A DNA stretch of 64,000 bases from Streptosporangium saharense (GTDB taxonomy: Bacteria > Actinomycetota > Actinomycetes > Streptosporangiales > Streptosporangiaceae), in the NCBI RefSeq assembly GCF_014203715.1, contig NZ_JACHJP010000013.1, positions 124,001 to 188,000 of the forward strand, in the 5' to 3' direction. Shown one piece after another: positions 25,307 to 34,788 of this stretch (position 1 is the stretch's first letter; each line of letters begins with the position of its first letter). The notes below the pieces were generated by a model that saw only the letters and a list, made by a program, of their open reading frames with translations, ran no database searches and was not told where the DNA came from. The translations under genes and the position numbers were made by a program.

Positions 25307-26407
25307 TCAGACGTAGCGTTCGAGGATGGAGGACTCGGCGAGGCGGGACAGGCCCTCGCGGATGTGGCGGGCTCTGGCCTCGCCGACGCCGCCGACCTCC
25401 TGCAGATCGCCGATGCTGGCGGCCAGGAGCTTCTGCAGGCTGCCGAACTGGTCGACCAGGCGGTCGACGACCGTGGCGGGCAGGCGGGGCACCTTGGCCA
25501 GCAGGCGGTAGCCACGAGGGCTGACCGGGCTCTCCAGGGCGTCGGTGCCCGACTGGCCGAGCACGTGCGCGACGGCCGTCAGGTCGAGCAGGGCGTCAGA
25601 GGAGAGCTGGTCGAGCTCGTGCAGGGCGTCGGCGAAGCGGCGCGGACGGCGGGTCGAGGTGGGCAGGTAGTCGCGGACGATCAGCTCGCGGTCGCTCTCG
25701 GTCCCGGCGACCAGCTCGTTGAACTGCAGGGAGAGCAGGCGTCCGTCGGTGCCGAGCTCGACGACGTAGCCGGCGATCTCGTCGGAGATGCGTCTGACCA
25801 TCTCCAGGCGCTGGGCGACCACGGCCACGTCGCGGACGGTCACCAGGTCCTCGATCTCCAGGGCGGACAGCGTGCCGGAGACCTCGTCGAGGCGGAGTTT
25901 GTAGCGCTCCAGCGTGGCCAGCGCCTGGTTGGCCTTCGACAGGATCACCGCGGACTCCTCAAGCACGTGACGGATGCCGCCGAGGTAGAGGGCGATGATC
26001 CGCATTGACTTGCTGAGGGAGATCACGGGAAGGGACGTCTGCACGGCGACGCGCTGGGCCGTACGGTGCCGGGTGCCTGACTCGTCGGTGGGGATGGACG
26101 GATCGGGCATCAGGTGCACCGCAGCTCGGACGATCTTGTGATCGCCGGAGTTCAGCACGATGGCGCCGTCCATCTTGGCCAGCTCGCGCAGCCGGGTCGC
26201 GGAGAACTCGACGTCCAGTTCGAACCCGCCGCTGCAGATCGACTCGACAGTGGTGTCGTAGCCCAGCACGATGAGGCCGCCGGTGTGGCCGCGAAGGATG
26301 CGCTCCAGGCCGTCACGCAACGCGGTGCCCGGCGCCACCGCGGCCAGGACACTTCTACGGCGTTCGTCGAGTCCTTGTTCGTCGAGTCCTCTGTAGGTGG
26401 CTGCCAC
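25307..26407 (-). CDS. disA: DNA integrity scanning protein / diadenylate cyclase
   Basis: A 366-residue protein that makes c-di-AMP from two ATP and slows on branched DNA. The N-terminal DAC domain carries the DGA (residues 80-82) and RHR (113-115) motifs needed for catalysis. A helical linker follows, and the C-terminal helix-hairpin-helix domain contains [22 protein letters not shown] 26407 is the start. It is downstream of radA on the same strand with an 80-base gap, the usual radA-disA pairing. Its product is the ligand of the riboswitch at 15000-15122. Confidence 0.96.
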   Translation of the reverse strand: MAATYRGLDEQGLDERRRSVLAAVAPGTALRDGLERILRGHTGGLIVLGYDTTVESICSGGFELDVEFSATRLRELAKMDGAIVLNSGDHKIVRAAVHLMPDPSIPTDESGTRHRTAQRVAVQTSLPVISLSKSMRIIALYLGGIRHVLEESAVILSKANQALATLERYKLRLDEVSGTLSALEIEDLVTVRDVAVVAQRLEMVRRISDEIAGYVVELGTDGRLLSLQFNELVAGTESDRELIVRDYLPTSTRRPRRFADALHELDQLSSDALLDLTAVAHVLGQSGTDALESPVSPRGYRLLAKVPRLPATVVDRLVDQFGSLQKLLAASIGDLQEVGGVGEARARHIREGLSRLAESSILERYV

Positions 26408-26486
26408 ATGACCCCCGTGGTCCGCGTATAACGCCTAGCTTACCGGCGAAGGTCCGGCCAAGTCCGGAATCACCGGATCGCCTCCG

Positions 26487-27887
26487 TCAAGTGACATGGG
26501 TAAGGGCGTCCCAGACGTTTTCCGCTTCTACGACGTCGAAACCTGGCATGAAGGATGTGCCGCGGCCACCGACCGGGACGAGGGTGTGGTCGCTGTCGCG
26601 CCTTTTGCCCGCGTCGAGGGAACCGGCGGGGACCAGGGCGCGGGTGAAGCCGAGCCTGGCAGCCTCGGACAGGCGGCGCCGTACGTCACGGACCGGGCGG
26701 AGCTCACCGGCGAGACCGACCTCACCCAGCACGACCAGGCCGCGGGGCAGGGGCTTGTCACCCGCGGCGCTGGCGACGGCGAGCATCACCGACAGGTCGA
26801 TCGCGGGGTCGCTGAGCTTGATGCCGCCGACGGTCGCGGTGAACACGTCGCAGCCGCCGAGTTTGGCGTTGAGCCGTCGTTCGAGCACGGCGAGGACCAT
26901 CGTCACGCGGTAGGTGTCGAGGCCGGAGGAGGAGCGGCGCGGCTGCTGGGCCTCGGTGCGCGCGACCAGGGCCTGGACCTCGGCGGGAAGTGGGCGGGTG
27001 CCCTCAAGGGTGACGGTCACGCAGGTGCCGGGGACCGGGTCGTTGCGGTGGGAGACGAACAGGCCGCTGGCGTCGGCGATGCCCTCGATGCCGTTCTCGT
27101 GCAGGTCGAAGCAGCCGACCTCGTCGACGGGGCCGTAGCGGTTCTTGATCGCGCGGACCATGCGGAGCCGGGAGTGGCGGTCGCCCTCGAAGTGGAGCAC
27201 GACGTCGACGAGGTGCTCAAGGGTCCTGGGGCCCGCGATGGAGCCCTCCTTGGTGACGTGGCCGACCAGGACCGTGGACATGCCGCGCTCCTTGGCCAGT
27301 CTGATCACGTTTCCCGCGACCTCTCTGACCTGGGTGACGCCGCCGGGGACGCCGGTGGCCATGGTCGAGCCGATCGTCTGGACCGAGTCGACGATGAGCA
27401 TGTCGGGCTGGACCTTCTCCACGTGGGCGACCAGCGCGGCCAGGTCGGTCTCGGCCGCGAGGTAGAGGCGGTCCTGGATGGCGCCGATGCGGTCGGCCCT
27501 GAGCCGCACCTGGGAGGCCGACTCCTCACCCGTGATGTAGAGGACGGTCTGCTGGCGTGCGATCTTGGAGGCCGCCTCAAGGAGCAGGGTGGACTTGCCG
27601 ATGCCGGGCTCTCCGGCCAGCAGCACGACCGCGCCGGGGACCAGGCCGCCGCCGAGCACCCGGTCGAGCTCGCCGACCCCGGTAGTGCGGGCCTGGGCGA
27701 CCTCGGCCTTGACCTGGCCGATCGGGACGGCGGGGGAGGTGACGGCACCCGCGGTGGCCACGTTGACGCCGCCGCGCGCGCTCTCCTCCTCGACCGTGCC
27801 CCAGGCCTGGCACTCGCCACAGCGACCGACCCACTTGGCGGTCTGCCAACCGCACTCACCACAGCGATAGCCGACCCTCTTTGCCAT
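26487..27887 (-). CDS. radA: DNA repair protein RadA
   Basis: A 466-residue RecA-like ATPase that helps process recombination intermediates. The N-terminal C4 zinc finger has Cys9, Cys12, Cys23 and Cys26. Walker A is GEPGIGKST, the RadA-specific KNRYG follows in the ATPase core, and the C-terminus is a Lon-protease-like domain. ATG 27887 is chosen because the zinc finger then starts correctly and TAACGT lies seven bases upstream, as in a leaderless gene. Upstream frames that extend it have no support. It precedes disA. Confidence 0.95.
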   Translation of the reverse strand: MAKRVGYRCGECGWQTAKWVGRCGECQAWGTVEEESARGGVNVATAGAVTSPAVPIGQVKAEVAQARTTGVGELDRVLGGGLVPGAVVLLAGEPGIGKSTLLLEAASKIARQQTVLYITGEESASQVRLRADRIGAIQDRLYLAAETDLAALVAHVEKVQPDMLIVDSVQTIGSTMATGVPGGVTQVREVAGNVIRLAKERGMSTVLVGHVTKEGSIAGPRTLEHLVDVVLHFEGDRHSRLRMVRAIKNRYGPVDEVGCFDLHENGIEGIADASGLFVSHRNDPVPGTCVTVTLEGTRPLPAEVQALVARTEAQQPRRSSSGLDTYRVTMVLAVLERRLNAKLGGCDVFTATVGGIKLSDPAIDLSVMLAVASAAGDKPLPRGLVVLGEVGLAGELRPVRDVRRRLSEAARLGFTRALVPAGSLDAGKRRDSDHTLVPVGGRGTSFMPGFDVVEAENVWDALTHVT

Positions 27888-27897
27888 GGCCGCGACG

Positions 27898-28740
27898 TTA
27901 CCGGTCCCGACCGACAACTTCACCCGTCGCGGGCAGGGTGCGGGTGACGAGACCGGCCATGAGCAGGCGGTCTGCCTCCTCGCGCGGGGTCTGCAGCAGG
28001 ATCAGCGCGTCGGGCTCCTCGGCGGGCCGGAAGAGGGAGAAGATCAACGTGATCGGTCCCTCGACCACGACGTCCCTGGTGGTCAGCGCGGCGACCGAGG
28101 GGCACTGCCACCAGTGGGTCAGGTCGGGGCGGTCCTGTTCGAGCAGGGCGTAGATCTCCCCGGTGCGGACGTCGTCGAGGTACGGCCCGGCCTGGCGGCG
28201 GAACTGCTGGAAGACGGTCATCGCCAGCGGTTCCCAGTCGAGCACCAGCCTCCTGGCGTGGGGGTCGTTGGCCATGACCCACATGAGGTTGCGGCGTTCC
28301 GCGGGGACCAGCCCGGGGTCGCCCCACAGGGCGGCGTAGGCGTCGTTCCAGGCCAGCATGTCGAAGTGCCGGTCGAGCAGCAGGGCGGGCGAGAACGGCC
28401 AACTGTCCAGGACGGGACGGATGCGCGCGGCGAGACCGGGGTCGGCGGGGAGTTTGGGCGCGGCGAGCCCGGAGAGCGACAGCACGTGGCGCAGGCCCTC
28501 GCCGTCGAGCCGCAGGGTCCTGGCGATGGACTCGATGACCTGGCGGGAGGCGGAGACGCGGCCCTGTTCGAGCCAGGTGTACCAGGCGATGCCGACCCCG
28601 GACAGGGTGGCGACCTCCTCCCTGCGCAGGCCGGGCGTACGGCGCCTGCCCCCGGGGTTCAGGCCGATCTCCTGGGGGTTCAGCCGTTCCCGATGGGCCC
28701 GTAGGAAGATGCCCAGCTCGCGACGGGCGTCAGCGCTCAC
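27898..28740 (-). CDS. XRE-type HTH regulator with MmyB-like ligand domain
   Basis: A 280-residue regulator with an N-terminal helix-turn-helix (LGIFLRAHRERLNP, then TPGLRREEVATLSGVGIAWYTWLEQGR, about residues 7-65) and a C-terminal MmyB domain, a PAS-like fold that binds small fatty-acid-like ligands in the methylenomycin regulator. GTG 28740 follows GGAGG. It is divergent from the ABC transporter operon at 28933, so it is the obvious candidate to control it. It sits just upstream of radA on the same strand. Confidence 0.88.
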   Translation of the reverse strand: MSADARRELGIFLRAHRERLNPQEIGLNPGGRRRTPGLRREEVATLSGVGIAWYTWLEQGRVSASRQVIESIARTLRLDGEGLRHVLSLSGLAAPKLPADPGLAARIRPVLDSWPFSPALLLDRHFDMLAWNDAYAALWGDPGLVPAERRNLMWVMANDPHARRLVLDWEPLAMTVFQQFRRQAGPYLDDVRTGEIYALLEQDRPDLTHWWQCPSVAALTTRDVVVEGPITLIFSLFRPAEEPDALILLQTPREEADRLLMAGLVTRTLPATGEVVGRDR

Positions 28741-28932
28741 CCTGTGACCTCCGGTATCAGCATAAATCGCTATCTGCCTGATTTTACGGATTTCCCCCAA
28801 TATCGGGATGAAAAGGGTCTTTGGGACGTGGCAGGACGGGGTCGTATCGTGATCACTTTCCGGTCGCCCGCCGTACCCGCGCGTGGGCCGAGGCCGTCGG
28901 CGGGTCCGCAGTGGAAACGCGGGAGCGGCTCC

Positions 28933-29877
28933 ATGGGGCGCTTCCTCATGGGCAGGGTGCTGCTGGCCGTGCCGACGCTGCTCGGGGTGAGCCTGGTGGT
29001 CTTCGTCACGGTCAAGCTGATCCCCGGCGACCCGGTCACGGCCCTCCTGGGACCGTCGGCTTCCGCCGCGAGCAGGGCCGAGCTGACCGCGCGGCTCGGG
29101 CTCGACGCCCCGCTGCCCGAGCAGTACGTCCGCTGGCTGGGCCACGCGCTCACCGGCGACCTCGGCGTCTCGATCGCCAGGCAGGTCCCCGTCGTCGATG
29201 TGCTGGGAGCGGCGCTCGGCAACACGGTGATCCTCGCCCTGGCGGCGTTCGTGCCGGTGGTCGTCGGCGGCGCGCTGCTCGGGGCGGCGGGGGCGGCCTT
29301 CCCCGGACGGTGGCCGGGCAGGCTGTGCGACGGCCTGGCGACCCTGGCGATCTCGGCGCCGCAGTACGCGGTAGCGCTGCTGCTTGTCGCCTTCGTCGCC
29401 GTGGGGACCGGGGCGTTGCCCCCGGGAGGCATGTATGACGCGGCGGACCCCGGTGGGCCGGGTGACCTGGCGCTCCACCTGGTGCTGCCCGCCACGGCTG
29501 CGGCCCTGGTGCCGATGGGCCTGACGGCGCGGATGTTCCGTACGGCGATGGCCGGGCTGCTCGACGGGGAGATGGTCGAGCACCTCAGGGCGCGGGGGCT
29601 GCCCGAACGGGTCGTCCTGCGGCACGCCGCGCACAACGCCGCTCCCGCACTGTTGACGATCGGCGGACTCCAGCTCGCCTACCTGGTCGAGGGCGTGGTC
29701 TTCGTCGAGACGATCTTCTCCTGGCCGGGGCTCGGGCAACTGCTGTTCACCGCGCTGTCCCAGCGTGACCTGCCGGTCATCCAGGGCGGGGTACTGGTCG
29801 TCGCGGTTGCGTTCGTCGGGATCAACCTGCTGGTGGACGCCGCCCACGGGCTGATCGACCCCAGGGTCCGCCGATGA
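28933..29877 (+). CDS. ABC transporter permease, DppB type
   Basis: A 314-residue inner-membrane subunit of a peptide/nickel-type importer. It has six predicted helices, the N-terminal VSLVVFVTVKLIPGDPV typical of DppB/OppB, and the coupling loop EHLRARGLPERVVLRHAAHN near the C-terminal third. ATG 28933 follows GGGAG. First gene of a six-gene run in which every following gene overlaps its predecessor by four bases. Confidence 0.92.
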   Translation: MGRFLMGRVLLAVPTLLGVSLVVFVTVKLIPGDPVTALLGPSASAASRAELTARLGLDAPLPEQYVRWLGHALTGDLGVSIARQVPVVDVLGAALGNTVILALAAFVPVVVGGALLGAAGAAFPGRWPGRLCDGLATLAISAPQYAVALLLVAFVAVGTGALPPGGMYDAADPGGPGDLALHLVLPATAAALVPMGLTARMFRTAMAGLLDGEMVEHLRARGLPERVVLRHAAHNAAPALLTIGGLQLAYLVEGVVFVETIFSWPGLGQLLFTALSQRDLPVIQGGVLVVAVAFVGINLLVDAAHGLIDPRVRR

Positions 29878-30659
29878 GGCGCCCGGCGCTCGCCGTCGTC
29901 ACCCTGGTCGCCCTCGCCGCGCTCACCGCCCCCTGGCTGGCACCGTACGGCCAGGCGGAAGGGGTTTTGCGGGACAGGTTGCTGCCGCCGGGCAGCGCCG
30001 GGCACCTGCTGGGCACCGACGGGCAGGGGCGTGACCTGCTGAGCAGGCTGATCTGGGGCGCGCGGCCCTCGCTGCTCGGCGGGGTGCTGCCGGTCGGGTT
30101 CGCGCTCCTCGCGGGGACCGTCCTGGGAATCGCCGCCGGGCTCGGCCCGCGCCTTCTGGAGAACCTGATCATGCGGCTGCTCGACGTGCTCTACGCCTTC
30201 CCCGCGGTGCTGCTGGCCATCGCCATCGCCTCGGCGCTCGGCGCCGGGCCCGCGGGCACCGTCGTCTCGCTGTCGATCGTGCTCACCCCGGCCGTGGCCA
30301 GGGTGGTGCTGACCGAGGTCGCCGCGATCAGGAGCGCCGACTTCATGGAGGCCGCGCGGGCCTCCGGCGCGCGGGGTCACGTCATCGCGCTGCGCCAGGT
30401 CGTGCCGAACGTGCTTCCCGCCGCGCTCACCTACTGCACGGCGCTGGTCGGGCTTGCCGTCGTCTACGCGGCAGGGATGTCCTTCCTCGGGCTCGGGGTC
30501 GCGCCTCCCGCCGCCGAGTGGGGCTCGATGCTCAACGAACTCAGGCAGTACGCCTTCAGCGCGCCGTGGGTCGCCGCGGTCCCCGCGGTGGTCGTCCTCG
30601 TGGTCTCGGCCGCCTTCACCGCGCTGGGTCACACGGGTGGCGAAAGGAGTGTGCGATGA
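29874..30659 (+). CDS. ABC transporter permease, DppC type
   Basis: The 261-residue second permease of the importer. It has the DppC signature LLGTDGQGRDLLSRLIWGAR near residue 45 and the coupling loop FMEAARASGARG. Its ATG overlaps the previous stop (ATGA). It forms the heterodimeric channel with the DppB-type subunit. Confidence 0.92.
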   Translation: MRRPALAVVTLVALAALTAPWLAPYGQAEGVLRDRLLPPGSAGHLLGTDGQGRDLLSRLIWGARPSLLGGVLPVGFALLAGTVLGIAAGLGPRLLENLIMRLLDVLYAFPAVLLAIAIASALGAGPAGTVVSLSIVLTPAVARVVLTEVAAIRSADFMEAARASGARGHVIALRQVVPNVLPAALTYCTALVGLAVVYAAGMSFLGLGVAPPAAEWGSMLNELRQYAFSAPWVAAVPAVVVLVVSAAFTALGHTGGERSVR

Positions 30660-31423
30660 ACGGGGGACTTCTCGTCGAGGACCTCACCGTCACGGTCGGA
30701 GGACGGCGGATCGTCGACCACGTCGGCCTGGAGATCGCCCAGGGGAAGGCGATGGTCGTGCTCGGGGAGTCGGGCAGCGGCAAGTCCGTGACCGCCCGCG
30801 CGATCCTCGGGCTGCTCGGGCGGCGTTTCTCGGTGAGCGGCCACGTCACCTTCAACGGCGGCCCGCTCACCCTGGGCAGGGACGTCGGGCTCGTGCCGCA
30901 GGACCACACGGCCGCCCTCGACCCGCTCAGGAGGATCGGCGCCCAGATCGGCGAGGTGCTGCGCCACCACGGGATCGTCGGCTCACGGAGCCAGGCGAAG
31001 GGCAGGGCGCTCGGCCTGCTCGGCCTCGCCGGGGTGCGCGACGCGGAACGGGTGGCCCGCGCCTACCCGCACGAACTGTCCGGCGGGCTGCGCCAGCGCG
31101 CGCTGATCGCCGTCGCGGTCGCCTGCGGGCCACGGCTGCTGGTCGCCGACGAGCCGACCAGCGCGCTCGACGTCACCGTCCAGGCGAAGGTGCTCGACCT
31201 GCTCCGCGGCCTCGGCACCACGCTGCTGATGATCACCCACGACATCGGGGTGGCCCGGCTCGTCGGGGACACGGTCGCGGTGATGAGCGAGGGCAGGATC
31301 GTCGAGTACGGCGAGGCGCGGGACGTGCTCGGGCTCCCCGGACATCCGTACACCAGGAGGCTGCTCGACGCCGAGCCCCGCCCCGGCGTGCCCAGGGGCG
31401 CCCTGGCCGGGGGACTGGCGTGA
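30656..31423 (+). CDS. ABC transporter ATP-binding protein, DppD type
   Basis: The 255-residue first ATPase of the importer. Walker A GESGSGKS, Q-loop LVPQDHTAALDPL, signature HELSGGLRQRA, Walker B LLVADEPTSALD and the C-terminal GHPYTRRLLDA of the oligopeptide family are all present. ATGA overlap with the previous gene. Somewhat shorter than DppD, which often carries an Fe-S-ligating C-terminus; that tail is absent. Confidence 0.92.
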   Translation: MNGGLLVEDLTVTVGGRRIVDHVGLEIAQGKAMVVLGESGSGKSVTARAILGLLGRRFSVSGHVTFNGGPLTLGRDVGLVPQDHTAALDPLRRIGAQIGEVLRHHGIVGSRSQAKGRALGLLGLAGVRDAERVARAYPHELSGGLRQRALIAVAVACGPRLLVADEPTSALDVTVQAKVLDLLRGLGTTLLMITHDIGVARLVGDTVAVMSEGRIVEYGEARDVLGLPGHPYTRRLLDAEPRPGVPRGALAGGLA

Positions 31424-32178
31424 GCGGGCCGCTGCTCGAAGCCGAGGGGCTGGTCAAGCGCTTCCCCTCGGGGACGCTCGCCGTCGACGGGGTCGATCTC
31501 ACCGTGAACGCGGGTGAGACCGTCGGCCTCGTCGGCGAGTCCGGCTCGGGCAAGTCCACGACCGCCAGGCTGGTGCTGCGCCTGCTGCGGCCCGACGCGG
31601 GGACCGTGAGGTTCGCCGGGCACGACCTGCTGCGGCTGCCGGAACGCCGGATGCGCCAGCTCAGGGCACGCATCCAGTTCGTCCCGCAGAGCCCGCGCAC
31701 CTCGCTCAACCCGAGGCTGCGGGCCGGGGAGTCGGTCGCCTTCAACCTCCGGGCCCACGGTCTGCCCGTCAGCCGGGTCCCCGAGCTGCTCGAACGGGTC
31801 GGCCTCGGCGCCGAGCACGCGGCGAGGTATCCCGCCCAGCTCTCCGGAGGGCAGGCGCAGCGGGTGGCCATCGCCCGCGCCCTGGCCACCGAACCCGACC
31901 TCGTCGTGTGCGACGAGCCGGTCTCCGCGCTCGACAGGAGCGTGCAGGCCCGGGTGCTCAACCTGCTGGCCCGCCTCCAGCAGGAGACCGGGGTGGCCTA
32001 CCTGTTCGTCTCCCACGACCTCGCCGTCGTCGAGCACCTGTGTGACAGGGCGCTCGTCATGCGGGAGGGCCGGGTCGTCGAGCGGGGGCCGACCCGGGAG
32101 CTGTGGCGTTCCCCACGCCATCCCTACACCAGGTCGCTGCTGGCGGCCGTACGTCCCCTGACAGGAGAACTCCCTTGA
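31420..32178 (+). CDS. ABC transporter ATP-binding protein, DppF type
   Basis: The 252-residue second ATPase. Walker A GESGSGKST, PQSPRTSLNPRL at the Q-loop, signature AQLSGGQAQRVA, Walker B VVCDEPVSALD and terminal HPYTRSLLAAVRPL are present. GTG start overlapping the previous stop (GTGA). Confidence 0.92.
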   Translation: MSGPLLEAEGLVKRFPSGTLAVDGVDLTVNAGETVGLVGESGSGKSTTARLVLRLLRPDAGTVRFAGHDLLRLPERRMRQLRARIQFVPQSPRTSLNPRLRAGESVAFNLRAHGLPVSRVPELLERVGLGAEHAARYPAQLSGGQAQRVAIARALATEPDLVVCDEPVSALDRSVQARVLNLLARLQQETGVAYLFVSHDLAVVEHLCDRALVMREGRVVERGPTRELWRSPRHPYTRSLLAAVRPLTGELP

Positions 32179-33761
32179 GACTGCGTGTCACCGCCCTGGC
32201 CGGGCTGCTCACGCTGACGCTCGCCACCGTCGCGGCCTGCTCGGCCGCCAAGGGTGGCGCGTCCCCCGCAAGCTCACAGACGCCAGGGACCGGAGGGACC
32301 CTGGTGGTCGGCATGACCTCGACCGACCTGCCCAACGCCGACACCGTCCTCAACGGGCAGGGGTTCGAGGGCAAGCGCTTCGTCGGCTTCCAGCTCTACG
32401 AGGGGCTGACCCGCTACGACCTGAGCAAACCCGAAGGGGTCGCGCCGCTCACCGGGGCGCTGGCGACGTCGTGGACGCACAGTGACGACGCCAGGACGTG
32501 GACCTTCGAGCTACGACAGGGCGTGAAATTTCATGATGGGACGCCGTTTGATGCGGATGCGGTGATCGCGAACTACGACCGTTACACCAAGAAGGGCGAC
32601 CCGCACGCCACCGCCGCCCTGCAGGCCGCCGCCGGGGAGTACGCGGGCTCGTTCGCCTCCTACCGCAAGATCGACGACCACCACGTGGAGATCGTCACCA
32701 AGACCCCCAACGGCCACCTGCCCGACGACGTGGCCCACCTCTACATCGCCAGCCCCACGGCGTTCGGCAAGGAGACCCCGGTGGGGACCGGGCCGTTCAG
32801 GTTCGGCTCCCTGGTGCCGGGACAGCGCCTTGAGCTGCTGCCGTACAAGGAACACTGGCGGGGCGCGCCGAAGCTGGACAAGCTCGTGCTGCGGCCGATC
32901 CCCGACCCGGCGGCCAGGCTCGCCGCGCTGCGCTCGGGGGAGGTCAACTGGATCGAGTACCCCACGCCCGACGACGTGACGGCGCTGAAGGACGGCGGCT
33001 TCCAGGTGCCGACCAACGGCTACGACCACCTCTGGTACTGGATCCTCGACACCACCAAGAAACCCTGGAGCGACGTGCGGGTACGGCGCGCCGCCAACTA
33101 CGCCATCGACCGTGAGTCCCTGGCCAGGGACCTGCTCAGGGGGACCGCGGACCCGGCCTACCAGGCGGCGCCGAGGGCGACCGCGGCCTACGACCCGGCC
33201 GGGGACGTCTACTCCCACGACCCGGCGAAGGCGAAGGCGCTGCTGGCCGAGGCGGGCGTGCCCGACGGCTTCGAGACCACGGTCGTCGTGCCGACCGCGG
33301 GCTCGGGCAACCTGCTGCCGGTGCCGATCGCCGAGAGCCTCCAGCGGGACCTGGCCCAGGTCGGCATCAAGGTCACGATCAAGACCATCGAGTGGGGTAC
33401 GCTGCTCGGGCAGGAGGCGTCCGGCAAGGTGCCGTTCGGCGCCGACGCCATCGCCCAGTCCACGACGCTGTTCCAGTCGGAGGCGCTGCTGCCGCTCTTC
33501 CTCGGCACGGACAGCCCGTTCTGGACCGGCCACTACTCCAACAGGAAGGTCGACGAGCTGCTCGCCAAGGCAGCCGCCTCACCGGAGCAGGCGACGCGGA
33601 GCGCGAGCTACCGGGAGGCGCTCGGCCTGGTCACCCAGGACGCGCCCTGGCTGTTCGTGGTCAACGACCGCAACCCGCGTGCCCTGTCCCCGCAGGTCAA
33701 GGGGCTCGTCCAGCCGCAGTCGTGGTTCCTGGACCTCACCACCGTGACGGTGACCAAGTGA
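32175..33761 (+). CDS. Peptide-type ABC transporter substrate-binding lipoprotein
   Basis: A 528-residue cluster C solute-binding protein (DppA/OppA/NikA family). The signal peptide ends in lipobox VAAC with lipidated Cys22. The family block GVKFHDGTPFDADAVIANYDR is near residue 115, and the C-terminal lobe contains LAEAGVPDGFETTVVVP. The TTG start overlaps the previous stop (TTGA) and has AGGAGAA upstream. The position of this gene after the ATPases, not first, is less usual. Ligand unknown: peptide, opine, nickel chelate or another small solute. Confidence 0.92.
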   Translation: MRLRVTALAGLLTLTLATVAACSAAKGGASPASSQTPGTGGTLVVGMTSTDLPNADTVLNGQGFEGKRFVGFQLYEGLTRYDLSKPEGVAPLTGALATSWTHSDDARTWTFELRQGVKFHDGTPFDADAVIANYDRYTKKGDPHATAALQAAAGEYAGSFASYRKIDDHHVEIVTKTPNGHLPDDVAHLYIASPTAFGKETPVGTGPFRFGSLVPGQRLELLPYKEHWRGAPKLDKLVLRPIPDPAARLAALRSGEVNWIEYPTPDDVTALKDGGFQVPTNGYDHLWYWILDTTKKPWSDVRVRRAANYAIDRESLARDLLRGTADPAYQAAPRATAAYDPAGDVYSHDPAKAKALLAEAGVPDGFETTVVVPTAGSGNLLPVPIAESLQRDLAQVGIKVTIKTIEWGTLLGQEASGKVPFGADAIAQSTTLFQSEALLPLFLGTDSPFWTGHYSNRKVDELLAKAAASPEQATRSASYREALGLVTQDAPWLFVVNDRNPRALSPQVKGLVQPQSWFLDLTTVTVTK

Positions 33762-34744
33762 ACCGGGCACCCTCGTGGGGCGTGACGCTGCCGCTGCCGG
33801 GCATCCCGCTGGCCGCCCACAGGCACATCGTCGAGCGCATGCCGGACCTGGGCTTCTCCGACGTGTGGACCGCCGAGGGCGGTGGCCACGACGCCTTCAC
33901 CCCGCTCGCGCTGGCCGCCGCCTGGTCTTCGCGGGTACGGCTCGCGACCGGGATCGTCCCGGCGCAGACCAGGGGCCCCGCCGTACTCGCGCAGCACGCG
34001 GCCACGCTCGCCGAGGTGGCTCCGGGGCGGGTGCTGCTCGGGGTCGGCTCCTCGGTGCCCGCCCACGTCAGCGACATCAACGGCATCCCGTTCACCGAGC
34101 CGTTCAAGCGGACCCGCGACGTGGTGCGCTTCCTCAAACGGGCGCTCAACGGCGAGTACGTCACCGGCCCCTTCGACACCTTCGAGATCACCGGCTACCG
34201 GCTGCCGTGGGTCCCGGTCGAGCCGCCGAAGGTGATCGTGGGCGCGCTGCGCCCCGGGATGCTCAGGATGGGCTTCGAGGAGGGCGACGGCGCGATCTCC
34301 AACCTGCTGGCCGCCTCGGACGTGCCCAAGATCGTCGAGGCGGTAGGGCCGCAGCCGCCGGGCAAGGAACTGGTGGTCAAGGTGTTCGTCTGCCCCTCCG
34401 ACGACCCCCATTTCGTACGGCGCGCCACCCGGCCGTTCCTGGCCTGGATCCTCAACCGCGAGCCGTACCGGCGCTTCCAGGAGTGGCTCGGCAGGGGGGA
34501 GGCGCTGGCCGAGGTCCACCGGCTGTGGGACGCCGGGGACACCGAGGGGGCGGCGCGGGCCCTGCCGGGGGAGGTCGTGGACGAGCTGTTCGTCAACGGC
34601 ACCCCCGAGGAGTGCCGGGAGCGGATCGCGAGGTTCCACCGGCCAGGGGTCACGTCCCTGCAGCTGTACGTCTCCCTGCCTCCCGGTGTGGCGGGCGATC
34701 CCGAGGCGGTGCTGCGGGTCCTGGGGCAGCTCGGCCCCCGCTGA
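33758..34744 (+). CDS. LLM class flavin/F420-dependent oxidoreductase
   Basis: A 328-residue luciferase-like TIM-barrel enzyme, similar to actinobacterial F420-dependent oxidoreductases: the start WGVTLPLPGI, GFSDVWTAEGGGHDAFTPLALAAAW, VRLATGIVPAQTRGPAVLAQ and VLLGVGSS. The GTG overlaps the stop of the binding-protein gene. Its place as last gene of the transporter operon suggests it acts on the imported compound, for example by reduction or mono-oxygenation. FMN versus F420 use cannot be decided here. Confidence 0.88.
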   Translation: MNRAPSWGVTLPLPGIPLAAHRHIVERMPDLGFSDVWTAEGGGHDAFTPLALAAAWSSRVRLATGIVPAQTRGPAVLAQHAATLAEVAPGRVLLGVGSSVPAHVSDINGIPFTEPFKRTRDVVRFLKRALNGEYVTGPFDTFEITGYRLPWVPVEPPKVIVGALRPGMLRMGFEEGDGAISNLLAASDVPKIVEAVGPQPPGKELVVKVFVCPSDDPHFVRRATRPFLAWILNREPYRRFQEWLGRGEALAEVHRLWDAGDTEGAARALPGEVVDELFVNGTPEECRERIARFHRPGVTSLQLYVSLPPGVAGDPEAVLRVLGQLGPR

Positions 34745-34749
34745 GCGTT

Positions 34750-34784
34750 CACGGGTCCTCCCGGCTGAGCGGGGAGGACCCGTG
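34750..34784. terminator. Bidirectional terminator between the LLM gene and trxA
   Basis: A perfect 13-base stem (34750-34762 with 34772-34784) and 9-base loop lie between the convergent LLM and thioredoxin genes. Confidence 0.8.
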
Positions 34785-34788
34785 GGGC

